From positions 62,001-126,000 of the forward strand of contig NZ_BBXG01000008.1 of assembly GCF_001570605.1 (NCBI RefSeq): a stretch of 64,000 nt of DNA, read 5' to 3'. Below are positions 50,358 through 59,674 of the stretch, piece by piece. Position 1 is the first letter of the stretch, and each line of letters begins with the position of its first letter. Source of the stretch: Herbidospora cretacea (lineage in GTDB: Bacteria; Actinomycetota; Actinomycetes; Streptosporangiales; Streptosporangiaceae). The notes beneath the pieces are model-generated. The model searched no databases. It worked only from the letters and a program-made list of their open reading frames with translations, and was not told the DNA's origin. The translations under genes were made by a program, and so were the position numbers.

Positions 50358-51587
50358 CTACCCGACGTGGCTGCCGTTCACCGACAGGACCTTCTCGGCC
50401 GGCGGGATCACCGGGAACTGGCCGGTGTCGACGATGCCGTGCTCCAGGTAGGCGGCCTCGATGAGCGCGTGGGCCTTGGCCTCCAGCTTCCAGAGGGAGC
50501 GGAACTCCTTGCACATGTCGATCGGGACGCCGGTCTCCCGGGCGATGTCGGCCGCGCGGGGCACGAAGCGCTCCTCGATGGCCTGGTCCCAGTAGGCGCG
50601 GGCGGCCTTGATCCACGAGGCGCGCTGCATGGTGTCGACGGGGGCGATGGCCGGGCGGCGCTGCTCGTCCTCCTCGTCGGCGGGGGCCAGCAGGGCGCGG
50701 ACGGCGAGGGCCTGCTGCGGCGGCTCGGGCTCCCACGGGACCGGCGGGTGGAGGTCGAGCAGGGCGCTGGTGTTGAACAGCGCGCCGATCTGGGAGAGCA
50801 GCGCCTCCTGGCGCTCGCTGTCGTTGGCCAGGCCGGTGTGCTCGACGGCCTGGTCCATCGCGCGGTCGAGGCGGGCCAGCGCGACGCGCATGCGGCGCTC
50901 GGACGCGCCGGTCTCGCGCAGGTGCCGGGCGCGCTTGGCGGCCAGGGCGACCCGGGTGAGGCGGCGGTGGGCGTCGACGTCGCTGGCGGTGCGGTCGCTC
51001 GACTCGGCCAGGCCGAGGCGGACCATCGCGCGCTCGGGGGTGAGCCGCCAGTGGATGCGGTGACGGCCGGTGAGGCGGACCCGCTCGATGGCCATGCCGC
51101 GCTCCCACAGCCAGGCGGCGACCAGCGGGGCGGCCAGGCGGAAGATCGCCTCTGCGACGCTGGCGGCGTCCATCGCGGACAGCACGGCCGACAGGCAGGT
51201 GAGCACCCAGACGGCCAGGCCGTCGATGCCGGCGGCGTAGTTCTCGCGCATGTTGCGGCGGGCGCGCACGGCGCTCGTGATGACGGCGACCTCGATGAAC
51301 GCGAAGAGCAGCAGCCGCAGCGGGCCGTCGAAGCCCAGCACGTCACCGGCGAACTGCCACATGCCCTGGGCGGACACCCCCGTGGCGATGCTCGCGGCCA
51401 CCACGGTCAGGATGTCCTCGGTCGGGCGGGGCGCGACGTAGTTGCGCCAGATCCGGCCGGCTCCGCGCCAGACGGCGCGTAAGACATAAAGAAGGATGAC
51501 GAGCGCCACCAGGGCGAAGACGGCGATGATCGCCGCGCCGACGGGGTTGGCGGAGACCCAGCCGGAGATCTCTTCGAATTCAGGCAT
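50358..51587 (-). CDS. Membrane protein of unknown function with soluble C-terminal domain
   Basis: 409-residue protein with no family I recognise. Four or so hydrophobic segments in the first 165 residues (AAIIAVFALVALVILLYVL, ILTVVAASIATGVSAQG, LRLLLFAFIEVAVITSAV, LAVWVLTCLSAVLSA, and one more) precede a basic, helical region (ERMRVALARLDRAMDQ-like) and a C-terminal part that could be a small winged helix (RAADIARETGVPIDMCKEFRSLW). Its size and layout recall SpdB-type or plasmid-transfer-related actinomycete membrane proteins, but this is only a resemblance. It is transcribed away from the sigma factor gene and has its own terminator. Confidence 0.65.
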   Translation of the reverse strand: MPEFEEISGWVSANPVGAAIIAVFALVALVILLYVLRAVWRGAGRIWRNYVAPRPTEDILTVVAASIATGVSAQGMWQFAGDVLGFDGPLRLLLFAFIEVAVITSAVRARRNMRENYAAGIDGLAVWVLTCLSAVLSAMDAASVAEAIFRLAAPLVAAWLWERGMAIERVRLTGRHRIHWRLTPERAMVRLGLAESSDRTASDVDAHRRLTRVALAAKRARHLRETGASERRMRVALARLDRAMDQAVEHTGLANDSERQEALLSQIGALFNTSALLDLHPPVPWEPEPPQQALAVRALLAPADEEDEQRRPAIAPVDTMQRASWIKAARAYWDQAIEERFVPRAADIARETGVPIDMCKEFRSLWKLEAKAHALIEAAYLEHGIVDTGQFPVIPPAEKVLSVNGSHVG

Positions 51588-51776
51588 ACGGAACCATCAA
51601 TCTCGGCGTCCGACGGTATAACGACGCGATCATTCCAGAATGTCGCGTGCCATGCGCGTGAAACCCCTGTGACAGCGGGGAAATCGGTGATTCCAGCCTC
51701 CTGCGGAGGGTGGTCATATCGAGTACCGAACCGGGTGTAACCGGTGTTAGATGGCCCTCGTCGGAGGAGGACACCC

Positions 51777-52337
51777 ATGGACGTCGCCGACCTCGTCAAA
51801 GGGGCCGCGGGTGGGGACGAGGCGGCCTGGAACGCTCTCGTGGCCCGGTTCACCGGGCTGCTGTGGGCGGTGACCGCCGGGTTCGGGCTGGGCGACGACG
51901 ACCGGCGCGACGTCGTCCAGGAGGCCTGGTTACGGCTGGCCGAGCGGCTCGACCGCATCGAGCAGCCCGACAAGGTCGGCGGCTGGCTGGCCACGACCGC
52001 GCGGCGCGAGGCGCTGAGGCTGGCCAAGGCCGCCGGGCGGGTGACCCCGGCCGGCGACGACTTCATGGGCGAGGTCCGCTCCCCCGACCGCACGCCCGAG
52101 CAGGTCCTCCTCGACGCCGAACAGGCCGCGCTCGACGCGGCGCGGGCGACCCGGCTGCTGGCGGCGTTCGAACAGCTCGGCCAGCGCTGCCGCGACCTGC
52201 TGCGGATCCTGTCGGCGACGCCGCCGCCCAGCTACCTGGAGATCGCGGCCACCCTCGACATGCCGGTCGGCAGCATCGGCCCGACCCGCGCCCGCTGCCT
52301 GAAGTCCCTGCGCGCGAAACTCGGCGACCCCGAGTAG
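51777..52337 (+). CDS. ECF-like RNA polymerase sigma factor
   Basis: 186-residue sigma-70 family protein. Region 2 has WNALVARFTGLLWAVTAGFGLGDDDRRDVVQEAWLRL and the WLATTARREAL segment. Region 4 is LLRILSATPPPSYLEIAATLDMPVGSIGPTRARCLKSLR. The start ATG 51777 follows GGAGGAGG. No anti-sigma gene is adjacent; the next gene, 34 bases later in the same direction, is a large LuxR-type regulator. It may read its own promoter (a GTAACC-containing element lies 40 bases upstream), but that is only suggested by the sequence. Confidence 0.88.
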   Translation: MDVADLVKGAAGGDEAAWNALVARFTGLLWAVTAGFGLGDDDRRDVVQEAWLRLAERLDRIEQPDKVGGWLATTARREALRLAKAAGRVTPAGDDFMGEVRSPDRTPEQVLLDAEQAALDAARATRLLAAFEQLGQRCRDLLRILSATPPPSYLEIAATLDMPVGSIGPTRARCLKSLRAKLGDPE

Positions 52338-52371
52338 GTATCAGGATCGGCCGGTCACCCTCCTACCTTCC

Positions 52372-54777
52372 GTGACAATCGTGTCTGAACTGAGGGCCTC
52401 CTTCGTCGGACGTGACCGCGAACGGGCCGCCCTCGACGCATGCGCCGCGCGGGCCCGCTCGGGCCGCCCCGAGCTGGTCCTGGTCGACGGCCCGCCGGGC
52501 GTGGGCAAGACCGCCCTGGTCCGGGGCGCGCTGACCGGTTTCAGGGTGCTCGCCGCGAGCGGCGATCCCCTCGAAAGCTCCTTTCCTTACGGCTTCGCCC
52601 AGCAGTGGCTCCACGACGAACCGGCCGGTGACCCGGTAGAGGTGGGCGCCCGGCTGCTGGGCGCGCTCACCTCGTCGCCGGAGCCGGTGGCCCTGGTCGC
52701 CGACGACGCGCAGTGGGCCGACCTCCCCTCGGTCCAGGCGCTGGCGTTCGCGCTGCGCCGCCTGCACACCGGAGCCGCGCTGGTCGTCGTGGTCACCCGC
52801 GACGAGCCGCCCGACGGGCTGCGGCGGCTGCTGCGGGACGCGACCCGGCTGTCGCTGACCGGCCTGAGCGAGGACGAACTGGGCGAGCTCGCGGCGCACG
52901 TCTGTCCCGTCCCTCTCGGGCCCGCCGCGCTGGCCCGGTTGCGCGCGCACACCGGCGGCTCCCCGCTGCACGCCGAGGCGCTGCTCCGGCAGGCGCCCGA
53001 GGTGCTGGCCGACCCCATGGGGTTCCTGCCCGCGCCCCGGGGTTACGCGATGGACGTACAGGACCGGCTCTCGGCTCTCGACGAGAAGACCCGCGCGCTG
53101 GTGCGGGCGGCGAGCGCGCTCGGCGGGGAGTGCCCGCTCTGGCAGGCCGAACGGCTGGCCGGGACGCCCGACGCGATCCTGCTGCTCGACGAGGCGGTGG
53201 CGGCCGGTCTGCTGGTCCACCGGCTCGGCGGCGGGGAGCTGCTGGTGGCCTTCCCCGACCCGCTGACCAGAGCGGCGGTCTATGAAGGGCTGCGGCCGTG
53301 CGAGCGGGCGCGGCTGCACCTGGACGCCGCCGCGATCTGCCCCGACCCGGTCGACCGGCTGCGCCACCGGATCAGCGCCCTCTCGCGGGCCGACGACGCC
53401 TTCGCCCAGGAGGTGGCCGCCTTCGCACGGGAGCAGGGGGCGGCCGGGAACTGGGAGGTGGCGGCCGACCACCTGGAGCGGGCCGCCCGGCTGACCGCCT
53501 CCGCGCCGGGCCGGGGGGTGCTGCGGGCCGAGGCGGTGCACGCGCTCCTGCTCGCCGGTCAGCCCGGCCGGGCCGCCGAACTGGCCCGGGAGCCCAACGC
53601 CCACCAGGGCGCGCGGGCCTTCGCGGCGGGCATCGTCGCGGAGGCGTGCGGAGACGTGGAGCGGGCCCGGGGACTGCTCGACCTGGCGTGGCGTCACCGG
53701 GAACCGGCCCTCGCGGGGCCGATCGCCACCGCCCTGGCCCGGCTCTCCCTGTCCGGGGGGCACTGGGCGGAAGGGCACCGGTGGGCGTCGCGGGCGTCCG
53801 GCGCGGGAGCGGGCTTCGTCCGGATGGTGGCGCTGTTCGCCGTCGGGCAGCGGGACGAGGTTCTCCATGCCCCGCTGCCGGACCCGGCGGTGGCCTCCCC
53901 CGCGGACCTCGATCTCCTGACCGGCCGGGCCGCCGTGCGGTTGTGGACGGGCGATGCCGCGGGCGCGCTGACAGACCTGCGCGGGGCCTCCGGCGAGGTG
54001 GCCGGCGCGCTGCGCTGTCTCGCCGAGGTGCGCACCGGCGCGTGGGACGAGGCGCTCACCCACGCGACGGGCACCTGGACGGCGCCGTTCACGGCCGCGG
54101 CCCAGGCGATGGTTCACGCCGCACGGGGGGAGGTCGGCAAGGCGCGCACGCTGCTCTCGGGCCGGGGAACGGTCGGTGAGCCGGCGCGGGCGTTCCTCGA
54201 CACGGTGGCGGCTTTCGCGGATCAGGTCGAGAGGGGAACCCCGAATGCCGAAATATCGCCCCACACCGGATTCGGCTCGTCTGCCCGGCTGTCGCTCTCC
54301 GCTTTCTGGCCCGGCCTCGGCGAGGGTGACGCCCGAGCACAGCTCCGCCCGAGGGACGCGGCACAGGTGACCGCGCTGTTCGAGGAGGGGCTCCGCTCCC
54401 CCGATCCGTTCGAGCGGGCGCGGGCCGAGTTCGCCTTCGGGGCCCATCTGCGCAGGTCGGGGCGGCGTACCGAGGCGGCGGCCCATCTGCGGGCGGCCTG
54501 CGACGGGTTCGGGAAGCTGGGGGCGTTGCCGTTCCTGGAACGGTCCACCCAAGAGCTGGCGGCGTGCGGGCGGTCGAACGACGCGCTGACGGCCCAGGAG
54601 AACACCGTCGCCGGGCTGGTGGTGGCCGGGCTGACCAACAAGGAGATCGCCCGCCGGATGGCGCTCAGCGTGAAGACGATCGAGTATCACCTGTCGAACG
54701 TGTTCGCGAAGCTGGGGGTGTCCTCCCGGACCGCTCTGGTCGCGCTGCTGGTGCGGGGTCAGCCGCGCCGGGCGTAG
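52372..54777 (+). CDS. LAL-family transcriptional regulator (AAA ATPase plus LuxR HTH)
   Basis: 801-residue regulator. The N-terminal ATPase has ELVLVDGPPGVGKTALVRGAL (Walker A) and VALVADDAQWADLPSVQAL (Walker B). A long helical repeat region follows, and the C-terminal LuxR helix-turn-helix reads VAGLVVAGLTNKEIARRMALSVKTIEYHLSNVFAKLG. Such proteins activate antibiotic or catabolic genes, often on ligand binding. GTG 52372 or GTG 52381 could be the start; the first gives residues MTIVSELRAS. It follows a sigma factor gene closely and overlaps the converging ABC ATPase gene by 19 bases. No target is evident. Confidence 0.9.
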   Translation: MTIVSELRASFVGRDRERAALDACAARARSGRPELVLVDGPPGVGKTALVRGALTGFRVLAASGDPLESSFPYGFAQQWLHDEPAGDPVEVGARLLGALTSSPEPVALVADDAQWADLPSVQALAFALRRLHTGAALVVVVTRDEPPDGLRRLLRDATRLSLTGLSEDELGELAAHVCPVPLGPAALARLRAHTGGSPLHAEALLRQAPEVLADPMGFLPAPRGYAMDVQDRLSALDEKTRALVRAASALGGECPLWQAERLAGTPDAILLLDEAVAAGLLVHRLGGGELLVAFPDPLTRAAVYEGLRPCERARLHLDAAAICPDPVDRLRHRISALSRADDAFAQEVAAFAREQGAAGNWEVAADHLERAARLTASAPGRGVLRAEAVHALLLAGQPGRAAELAREPNAHQGARAFAAGIVAEACGDVERARGLLDLAWRHREPALAGPIATALARLSLSGGHWAEGHRWASRASGAGAGFVRMVALFAVGQRDEVLHAPLPDPAVASPADLDLLTGRAAVRLWTGDAAGALTDLRGASGEVAGALRCLAEVRTGAWDEALTHATGTWTAPFTAAAQAMVHAARGEVGKARTLLSGRGTVGEPARAFLDTVAAFADQVERGTPNAEISPHTGFGSSARLSLSAFWPGLGEGDARAQLRPRDAAQVTALFEEGLRSPDPFERARAEFAFGAHLRRSGRRTEAAAHLRAACDGFGKLGALPFLERSTQELAACGRSNDALTAQENTVAGLVVAGLTNKEIARRMALSVKTIEYHLSNVFAKLGVSSRTALVALLVRGQPRRA

Positions 54778-55556
54778 TAGCGGCCGTCGTGGCGGTCGAC
54801 CCGCAGGGGGCGGCCGAAGCACTCCGACAGGTGCTCACCGGTCAGCGTCTCCTCCACCGGACCGCCGGCCAGCACCCGGGCGTCGCGCATGAGCAGCGCG
54901 TGGGTGGTGGTCGCGGGGACCTCCTCCAGGTGGTGGGTGACCAGCACGGTCGCCAGGCCGGGGCGGGCGGCCAGGTCCTCCAGCGCCTCGATCAGGTCCT
55001 CGCGGGCGGGCAGGTCGAGCCCGGCGAAGGGCTCGTCGAGCAGCAGGATCTCCGGGTCGGCCATGAGGGCGCGGGCCACCCGGACGCGGGCGCGTTCGCC
55101 CTGGGAGCAGACGACGAAGAGGCGGTCGGCCAGGTCCTTGCAGCCCAGGTCGGCGAGGAGGGCCTCGGCCTTGGCGCGCTCGGCCGGGCCGTACTGCTCC
55201 CAGAGGGGGGCGCTGGTGCCGGAGTGGCCGGTCAGGACGACGGTCCTGGCGGTCGCGCCCTCCTCCTCCAGCAGCGACTCGTCGACCAGGCGCTGGCTGG
55301 CCGCCACCAGGCCGATGTGGCGGCGCAGCTCCCGCAGGTCGACCTTGCCGAGCTGCTTCCCCAGCACGTGGGCGGTGCCGGAGGTGGGGTGGCGGACGGT
55401 CGCGGCGACCGACAGCATCGTGGTCTTCCCGGCGCCGTTGGGGCCGAGCACCACCCAGTGCTCGCCCTTCCGGACCGTGAGGTCCACGTCGGAGACCAGC
55501 GCGCGGCCGACCACGCGGACGCTCACCCCGTGGAGTTCAAGCGCGGATTCGTTCAT
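54759..55556 (-). CDS. ABC transporter ATP-binding protein (YlmA/ModF-like)
   Basis: 265-residue ATPase. Walker A is VVLGPNGAGKTTML, Walker B with the catalytic Glu is EILLLDEPFAGLD, and the H-loop is LVTHHLEEVP. The signature is VCSQGERARVRVARAL, the SQGER form seen in this subgroup in place of LSGGQ. The start may be ATG 55556 (MNESALELHG) or the upstream GTG 55562. There is no adjacent permease or binding protein, so it may act with a distant transporter or have another role. It overlaps the converging LAL gene. Confidence 0.88.
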   Translation of the reverse strand: MNESALELHGVSVRVVGRALVSDVDLTVRKGEHWVVLGPNGAGKTTMLSVAATVRHPTSGTAHVLGKQLGKVDLRELRRHIGLVAASQRLVDESLLEEEGATARTVVLTGHSGTSAPLWEQYGPAERAKAEALLADLGCKDLADRLFVVCSQGERARVRVARALMADPEILLLDEPFAGLDLPAREDLIEALEDLAARPGLATVLVTHHLEEVPATTTHALLMRDARVLAGGPVEETLTGEHLSECFGRPLRVDRHDGRYYARRG

Positions 55557-55578
55557 CCGCACAGGATGTCAGGGCGTT

Positions 55579-57594
55579 TCAGGACACCCGGAACCGGCCT
55601 CCCACCCGGTCGAGGTCGGCGGGGTGGTCGGCGATGTGGATGCGGTCGCCGTCCTTCACCCCGGCCGGGACGGCCGAGTCGAGGTAGGTGTTGATTCCTT
55701 TGACCAGGAAGTCGTCGAGCCGTCCGTCGACGAGCCGGAGCAGCGCCGCGCCGCCCTTGGCGGTGATCAGCTCGATCGTGCGGCCGTCGAGTTCGAGGCA
55801 GACGGCGCCCTCGTGGTCGCTCTGGGTCAGCACGGTCAGGTAGGCGACGTCGCGGTCGGGGTGGACGCGCAGGTAGGCGTCGGCGTGGCCGTGGGTGACC
55901 CGGACCCGGGACTCGGCGGCGGCGGGCTCCGAGGGGAGGGCGTCGGCGAGGACCGTACAGGGATTGAGATGTTCGTCGAGGGTCGGCGCCGGGCCGTCGA
56001 CGACGACCGAGCCGCCGCCGGCGATGTGCGCGGCCAGCAGCGCCTGCACGTGGCGGTGCATGAACGGGCCGCCCGGCACGGTCACGGTCCCGTGGACCGC
56101 GAGGCTCTCGACGGTGGCGCTCTGGAGTTCCACCAGCGCGTAGTCGGTGCCCTCGGCGCGGTGGCGCTCGTGGTAGGCGCGCAGGGAGCGGCCGAGCTGG
56201 GGAGCCTGCGAGCCCTCGGGAGAGAAGGCGGCGATCCCGGCGTAGGGCAGGTAGAGGCCGTAGGCGCCGGCGCGCTCGGGGCGGGACTCCAGGAACTCCG
56301 CGCCGTGCAGCGCCAGGAAGTCCGACATCGACTTCAGCGTGTGGGCCTTGGGGGTGGCCTCGCCGTTCTCGTCGATGGGGGCGCAGTCGGGGTAGGGCGA
56401 CTCGTGCAGGCTGTCGAGCTCGTCGGTCCAGCCGGCGGTGTTGACGCCGGTGTAGACGTTGAACCCGGTCGCGCCGGCCGCCAGCGCCAGCAGCGTCTGG
56501 TGGTAGGAGGTCGCGCCGTCGGCGTAGGCGGGGTCGTAGAGCTTGGAGAAGCCCCAGTTCTCCTCCAGGTTCGGGCCGGGGGCGCGCTTGGCGGCGGTGA
56601 CGTAGCGGGCGTGGGAGTCGCGGTTGGCCGAGACGACGCCCATCCAGTTGGTGAAGCCGTAGTGGATGCCGTCCCACATCTCCGGCCGGACGCGGGCCAG
56701 CCAGTCGTCGAACGAGTGGTGGTGCTCGGCGGGCGGGTTGAGGTTCACGACCACCGGGACGCGCGGGCCGACGGCGGCGCTCCAGCGGTGGTAGACCTCG
56801 GCCAGGTATTCGGCGTGGAAGCGTCCCCAGTCGGAATAGGTCTGCAGCTCCTCCGATCGCGCAGGCCCGGTCCACTCCCTCGGGGGCTCGACGTCCGACC
56901 AGTCGTCGACCGCGACGGCGTGGACCCGGTTGTACTCCTCGACGGTGCCGTACCACTCCTTCACCCGCTCGCGGTAGAAGGCCAGCGCCGAGGGGCTGTA
57001 GTCGTAGGCGCTCAGCGGCAGCGCGCCGTTGGTGTAGATGCCCTCGTTGGCGATCTGCATCAGGATGATCGGGCCGTTCGGCCAGGTCGCCGGGTCGATG
57101 ACCTCCTTGCCGGCGGCGTTCAGCCACTGGGTGACCCAGCTGTCGAACAGCGGCGCCAGCGGCGCGGGCAGCGGTTCGCCGAGCCAGTCGGAGCTCGCCC
57201 CGGTCGCGTCGAGCACCGCCTCGATCGCGGGGTTGTTCCTCGGGCACACCCAGTCGGGCAGACCGCCGTAGTTGGTCTCGGCGTGGATGAACGGCCCGGG
57301 TTTGGCGACCACCCGGAGATCGAGCTCGTGGCAGAGCGCCAGGAATCCCACCACGTCCCGGTTGCCCTGGCTCTCGCCGGCGAAGTCGGGCGGCCCGTCG
57401 GGCGTCGGCTGGTGGTGCCGCCACGGGAGGTAGCAGGTGATCACGCGGATGCCCAGCTCGTCCCGGATCGCGATGAGCCGGTCGCGCCACACGGAAGGGT
57501 CGTCCCGGTAGTAGGGATAGTCGGCCGTTACGAGCACCTGCGGCTCGCCGTCGATGACGGTCACCCCGTCGCGGACCTCGATGGCCACGCTCAC
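55579..57594 (-). CDS. GH35-like beta-galactosidase
   Basis: 671-residue glycosidase without a signal peptide, so probably intracellular. The TIM-barrel carries VITCYLPWRHHQPTP, VVAKPGPFIHAETNYGGLPDW and PIILMQIANEGIY, where Glu of IANE is the likely acid/base; LEENWGFSKLYDP would hold the nucleophile. C-terminal beta domains follow. GTG 57594 abuts the AAGGAG sequence, so GTG 57588 (MAIEVRDG), five bases from it, is the better start. It is divergent from a ROK regulator, with an AT-rich promoter region between. The substrate is probably a galactoside; the sequence is distant from standard GH35. Confidence 0.85.
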   Translation of the reverse strand: MSVAIEVRDGVTVIDGEPQVLVTADYPYYRDDPSVWRDRLIAIRDELGIRVITCYLPWRHHQPTPDGPPDFAGESQGNRDVVGFLALCHELDLRVVAKPGPFIHAETNYGGLPDWVCPRNNPAIEAVLDATGASSDWLGEPLPAPLAPLFDSWVTQWLNAAGKEVIDPATWPNGPIILMQIANEGIYTNGALPLSAYDYSPSALAFYRERVKEWYGTVEEYNRVHAVAVDDWSDVEPPREWTGPARSEELQTYSDWGRFHAEYLAEVYHRWSAAVGPRVPVVVNLNPPAEHHHSFDDWLARVRPEMWDGIHYGFTNWMGVVSANRDSHARYVTAAKRAPGPNLEENWGFSKLYDPAYADGATSYHQTLLALAAGATGFNVYTGVNTAGWTDELDSLHESPYPDCAPIDENGEATPKAHTLKSMSDFLALHGAEFLESRPERAGAYGLYLPYAGIAAFSPEGSQAPQLGRSLRAYHERHRAEGTDYALVELQSATVESLAVHGTVTVPGGPFMHRHVQALLAAHIAGGGSVVVDGPAPTLDEHLNPCTVLADALPSEPAAAESRVRVTHGHADAYLRVHPDRDVAYLTVLTQSDHEGAVCLELDGRTIELITAKGGAALLRLVDGRLDDFLVKGINTYLDSAVPAGVKDGDRIHIADHPADLDRVGGRFRVS

Positions 57595-57600
57595 TCCTTC

Positions 57601-57742
57601 GCTGGAACACCCAATTGCTCTAATACATAGTCTATATCTTGAAAAAAGTCACCCACGGATCATTGGTAACGCTCCGACCACGGAGGATGACTTATTTTTG
57701 GCTCTGATCTAACATGGGCGCAGACGTGGGGGAAGGAAGATC
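57601..57742. promoter_or_regulatory. AT-rich divergent promoter region of beta-galactosidase and ROK genes
   Basis: This 142-base stretch is markedly AT-rich for the window, with ATAGTCTAT (57627-57635) as a short palindrome and several TTTTT/AAAAA runs. It holds the start regions of both divergent genes and probably the ROK operator. Confidence 0.5.
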
Positions 57743-58939
57743 ATGGTGAGGCCCGAGCGACGTACCGTCCGCGATCTCCGAAGGGGGAATCGGGCGGTCC
57801 TGTTGCGCGCGCTCTATTTCGCGGGCCCGACGAGCCGTCACGAGCTGACCGCCCTGACCGGGCTCAGCGCCGCGACCGTCAGCAACGTGACCGGCGACCT
57901 GCTCGCCGACAACATCATCATCGAGGCCGGGCTGGTCGACAGCGACGGCGGCCGGCCGCGCGTGCTGCTGCGCGTCAACCCGACCTACGGCTTCGCCGTC
58001 GGCGTCGACGTCGGTGAGACCCACGTCAGGGTCGAGCTGTTCGACCTCGACATGAACGAGTTGGCCAAGAGCGAGTTCGCGCTGCGCCCGGGGGCCCACG
58101 AGGTCGACGTCGTGGTGCGCCACATCCTGACCGGCATCGAGGCCGTCGTGGCCGACAGCGGGGTGCCGCCGTCGAAGGTGCTCGGCATCGGCGTGGGCGT
58201 GCCCGGCATCGTCGAGCGCGGCCCCGAGGCGATGATCCACGCGCAGACCTTCGGCTGGGACTCGGTCCCGCTCGGGACCCTGCTCCGCGCCGGAACCCCC
58301 TTCCCCCTGCACATCGACAACGGCGCCAAGACGATGGGCCAGGCCGAGATGTGGTTCGGCGCCGGCCGCGGCTCGCGCCACGCCGTCATCGCGCTGATCG
58401 GGTCGGGCGTCGGGGCCAGCATCATCGCCGACGGCGTGACCTACCGGGGGGCCAACAGCTCCGCCGGCGAGTGGGGCCACACCAAGATCGCCATCGGCGG
58501 CCGGGGCTGCCGATGCGGGGGCCGCGGGTGCCTGGAGGCCTACATCGGCGCCGAGGCCGTGCTGGAACGTGCCGGGATCGACTTCAACACCTCGACCGAG
58601 CAGGCCGCCTTCGCCGACCTGGTGGCCTCGGGCTCCCCCGTGATCGAGGAGACGGTCGAATACCTGGGCGCCGGCCTCGCCAACCTGATCAACCTGTTCA
58701 ACCCCGAGCGGATCGTCGTCGGCGGCTGGGCCGGCCTGCTCCTCGGCCAGCACCTGCTCACCACGATCAAGCAGAAGGCCGCCGAGAACTGCCTCACCCA
58801 GCCCTATTCGACCGCGTCGATCGTGCTCGGCCGCCTCGGCCCCGACGCCGTCGCCCTGGGCGCGGCCACGCTCGTCGTCGACGAATTCCTCCTCAGCACC
58901 ACCTCGGCGTCAGTGTCGCGGGAGCCCGCCGTAAGCTAG
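57743..58939 (+). CDS. ROK-family transcriptional regulator
   Basis: 398-residue repressor-type ROK protein. An N-terminal winged helix (LRRGNRAVLLRALYFAGPTSRHELTALTGLSAATVSNV) is followed by the ROK sugar-kinase-like domain, with GVGVDVGETHVRVELFDLD, GIGVGVPGIV, IDNGAKTMGQAEM and the zinc motif GRGCRCGGRGCLEAYIG. The start ATG 57743 follows GGGGAAGGAAG. Divergent from the beta-galactosidase gene, it likely represses it until a sugar binds. The helix-turn-helix makes it a regulator rather than a kinase. Confidence 0.93.
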   Translation: MVRPERRTVRDLRRGNRAVLLRALYFAGPTSRHELTALTGLSAATVSNVTGDLLADNIIIEAGLVDSDGGRPRVLLRVNPTYGFAVGVDVGETHVRVELFDLDMNELAKSEFALRPGAHEVDVVVRHILTGIEAVVADSGVPPSKVLGIGVGVPGIVERGPEAMIHAQTFGWDSVPLGTLLRAGTPFPLHIDNGAKTMGQAEMWFGAGRGSRHAVIALIGSGVGASIIADGVTYRGANSSAGEWGHTKIAIGGRGCRCGGRGCLEAYIGAEAVLERAGIDFNTSTEQAAFADLVASGSPVIEETVEYLGAGLANLINLFNPERIVVGGWAGLLLGQHLLTTIKQKAAENCLTQPYSTASIVLGRLGPDAVALGAATLVVDEFLLSTTSASVSREPAVS

Positions 58940-58993
58940 TTCGGCGCGCTGACCTTACGGATTTCCGTAACGTGAGGGCACGCATACCGCAGA

Positions 58994-59251
58994 ATGGCGT
59001 CAAACCCCCCACTGGCCGAGGAGATCACTTTGGGCACTTCACGCGACATCCTGGACCTCGCCCTCAGCGCCCGCGAACTGGCCGACAACCAGCCCGCGGG
59101 CACCCTGGAACACGCCGCTGCCACCTCCGTGGCGATCACGTGCGCGACCACCCGAGACGAGGACCAGGCCCGATCGGTGCTGGAGGGGGTATCCCCGGAG
59201 GAGGTCCGGGCCGCCGCCCTGGAACTCTTCGAACGTCTCGCCCAGCAGTAA
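58994..59251 (+). CDS. Small protein of unknown function (85 or 73 aa)
   Basis: Short ORF whose predicted product is helical and acidic: RDILDLALSARELADNQPAG, SVAITCATTRDEDQARSVLE and GVSPEEVRAAALELFERLA. ATG 58994 gives 85 residues; TTG 59030, preceded by GAGGAG at the right distance, gives 73 residues and is the more likely start. I do not recognise a family. It follows the ROK gene in the same direction after 54 bases. An inverted repeat lies just after its stop. Confidence 0.6.
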   Translation: MASNPPLAEEITLGTSRDILDLALSARELADNQPAGTLEHAAATSVAITCATTRDEDQARSVLEGVSPEEVRAAALELFERLAQQ

Positions 59252-59674
59252 CCGGATCGCGGAACTCGGCCTGTGGGGGTGCCGGGTTCCGAGCCCTGTC
59301 CGCGATCGCGACCGGCGAGGCCTGAACGCGTCGCCCGAAGTCCCCTGGCAATGCCGAGGCGCCCTCTCTGACCACTTCCGGGCCGGGACCGCACGATCGG
59401 CTGCCCTTTGCCGGGAAACCGGAACTTCGCCTCCCGGAGAGGTCGCGCGGATCGAGCGTCGCTGCCATGGGTGGAGGTCAGAAAGATCCGCCATCCCGGT
59501 CCCCCGTGTCCCGATCCATGATCCGAGACATGTCCGCGCGGACAGATCACGCGGATATCACCGCCCGGACCAAGGTCCGCAGCAAGACGTAGCTAGCCGG
59601 GGCGGTGGAGCTCCGCCACCCGGATCGGGAATGGATCTGTTCCTTGGGGCAAGACGCGGCTGCCCGCCGGGTGG
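59252..59674. other. Intergenic region with terminator-like inverted repeat
   Basis: This 423-base gap lies between converging genes. GATCGCGGA (59255-59263) and TCCGCGATC (59299-59307) form a 9-bp stem with an inner CTCGGC/GCCGGG pairing, three bases after the small ORF stop; this may be its terminator. In the rest I see no gene, RNA or repeat; codon use in both directions looks random. Confidence 0.5.
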
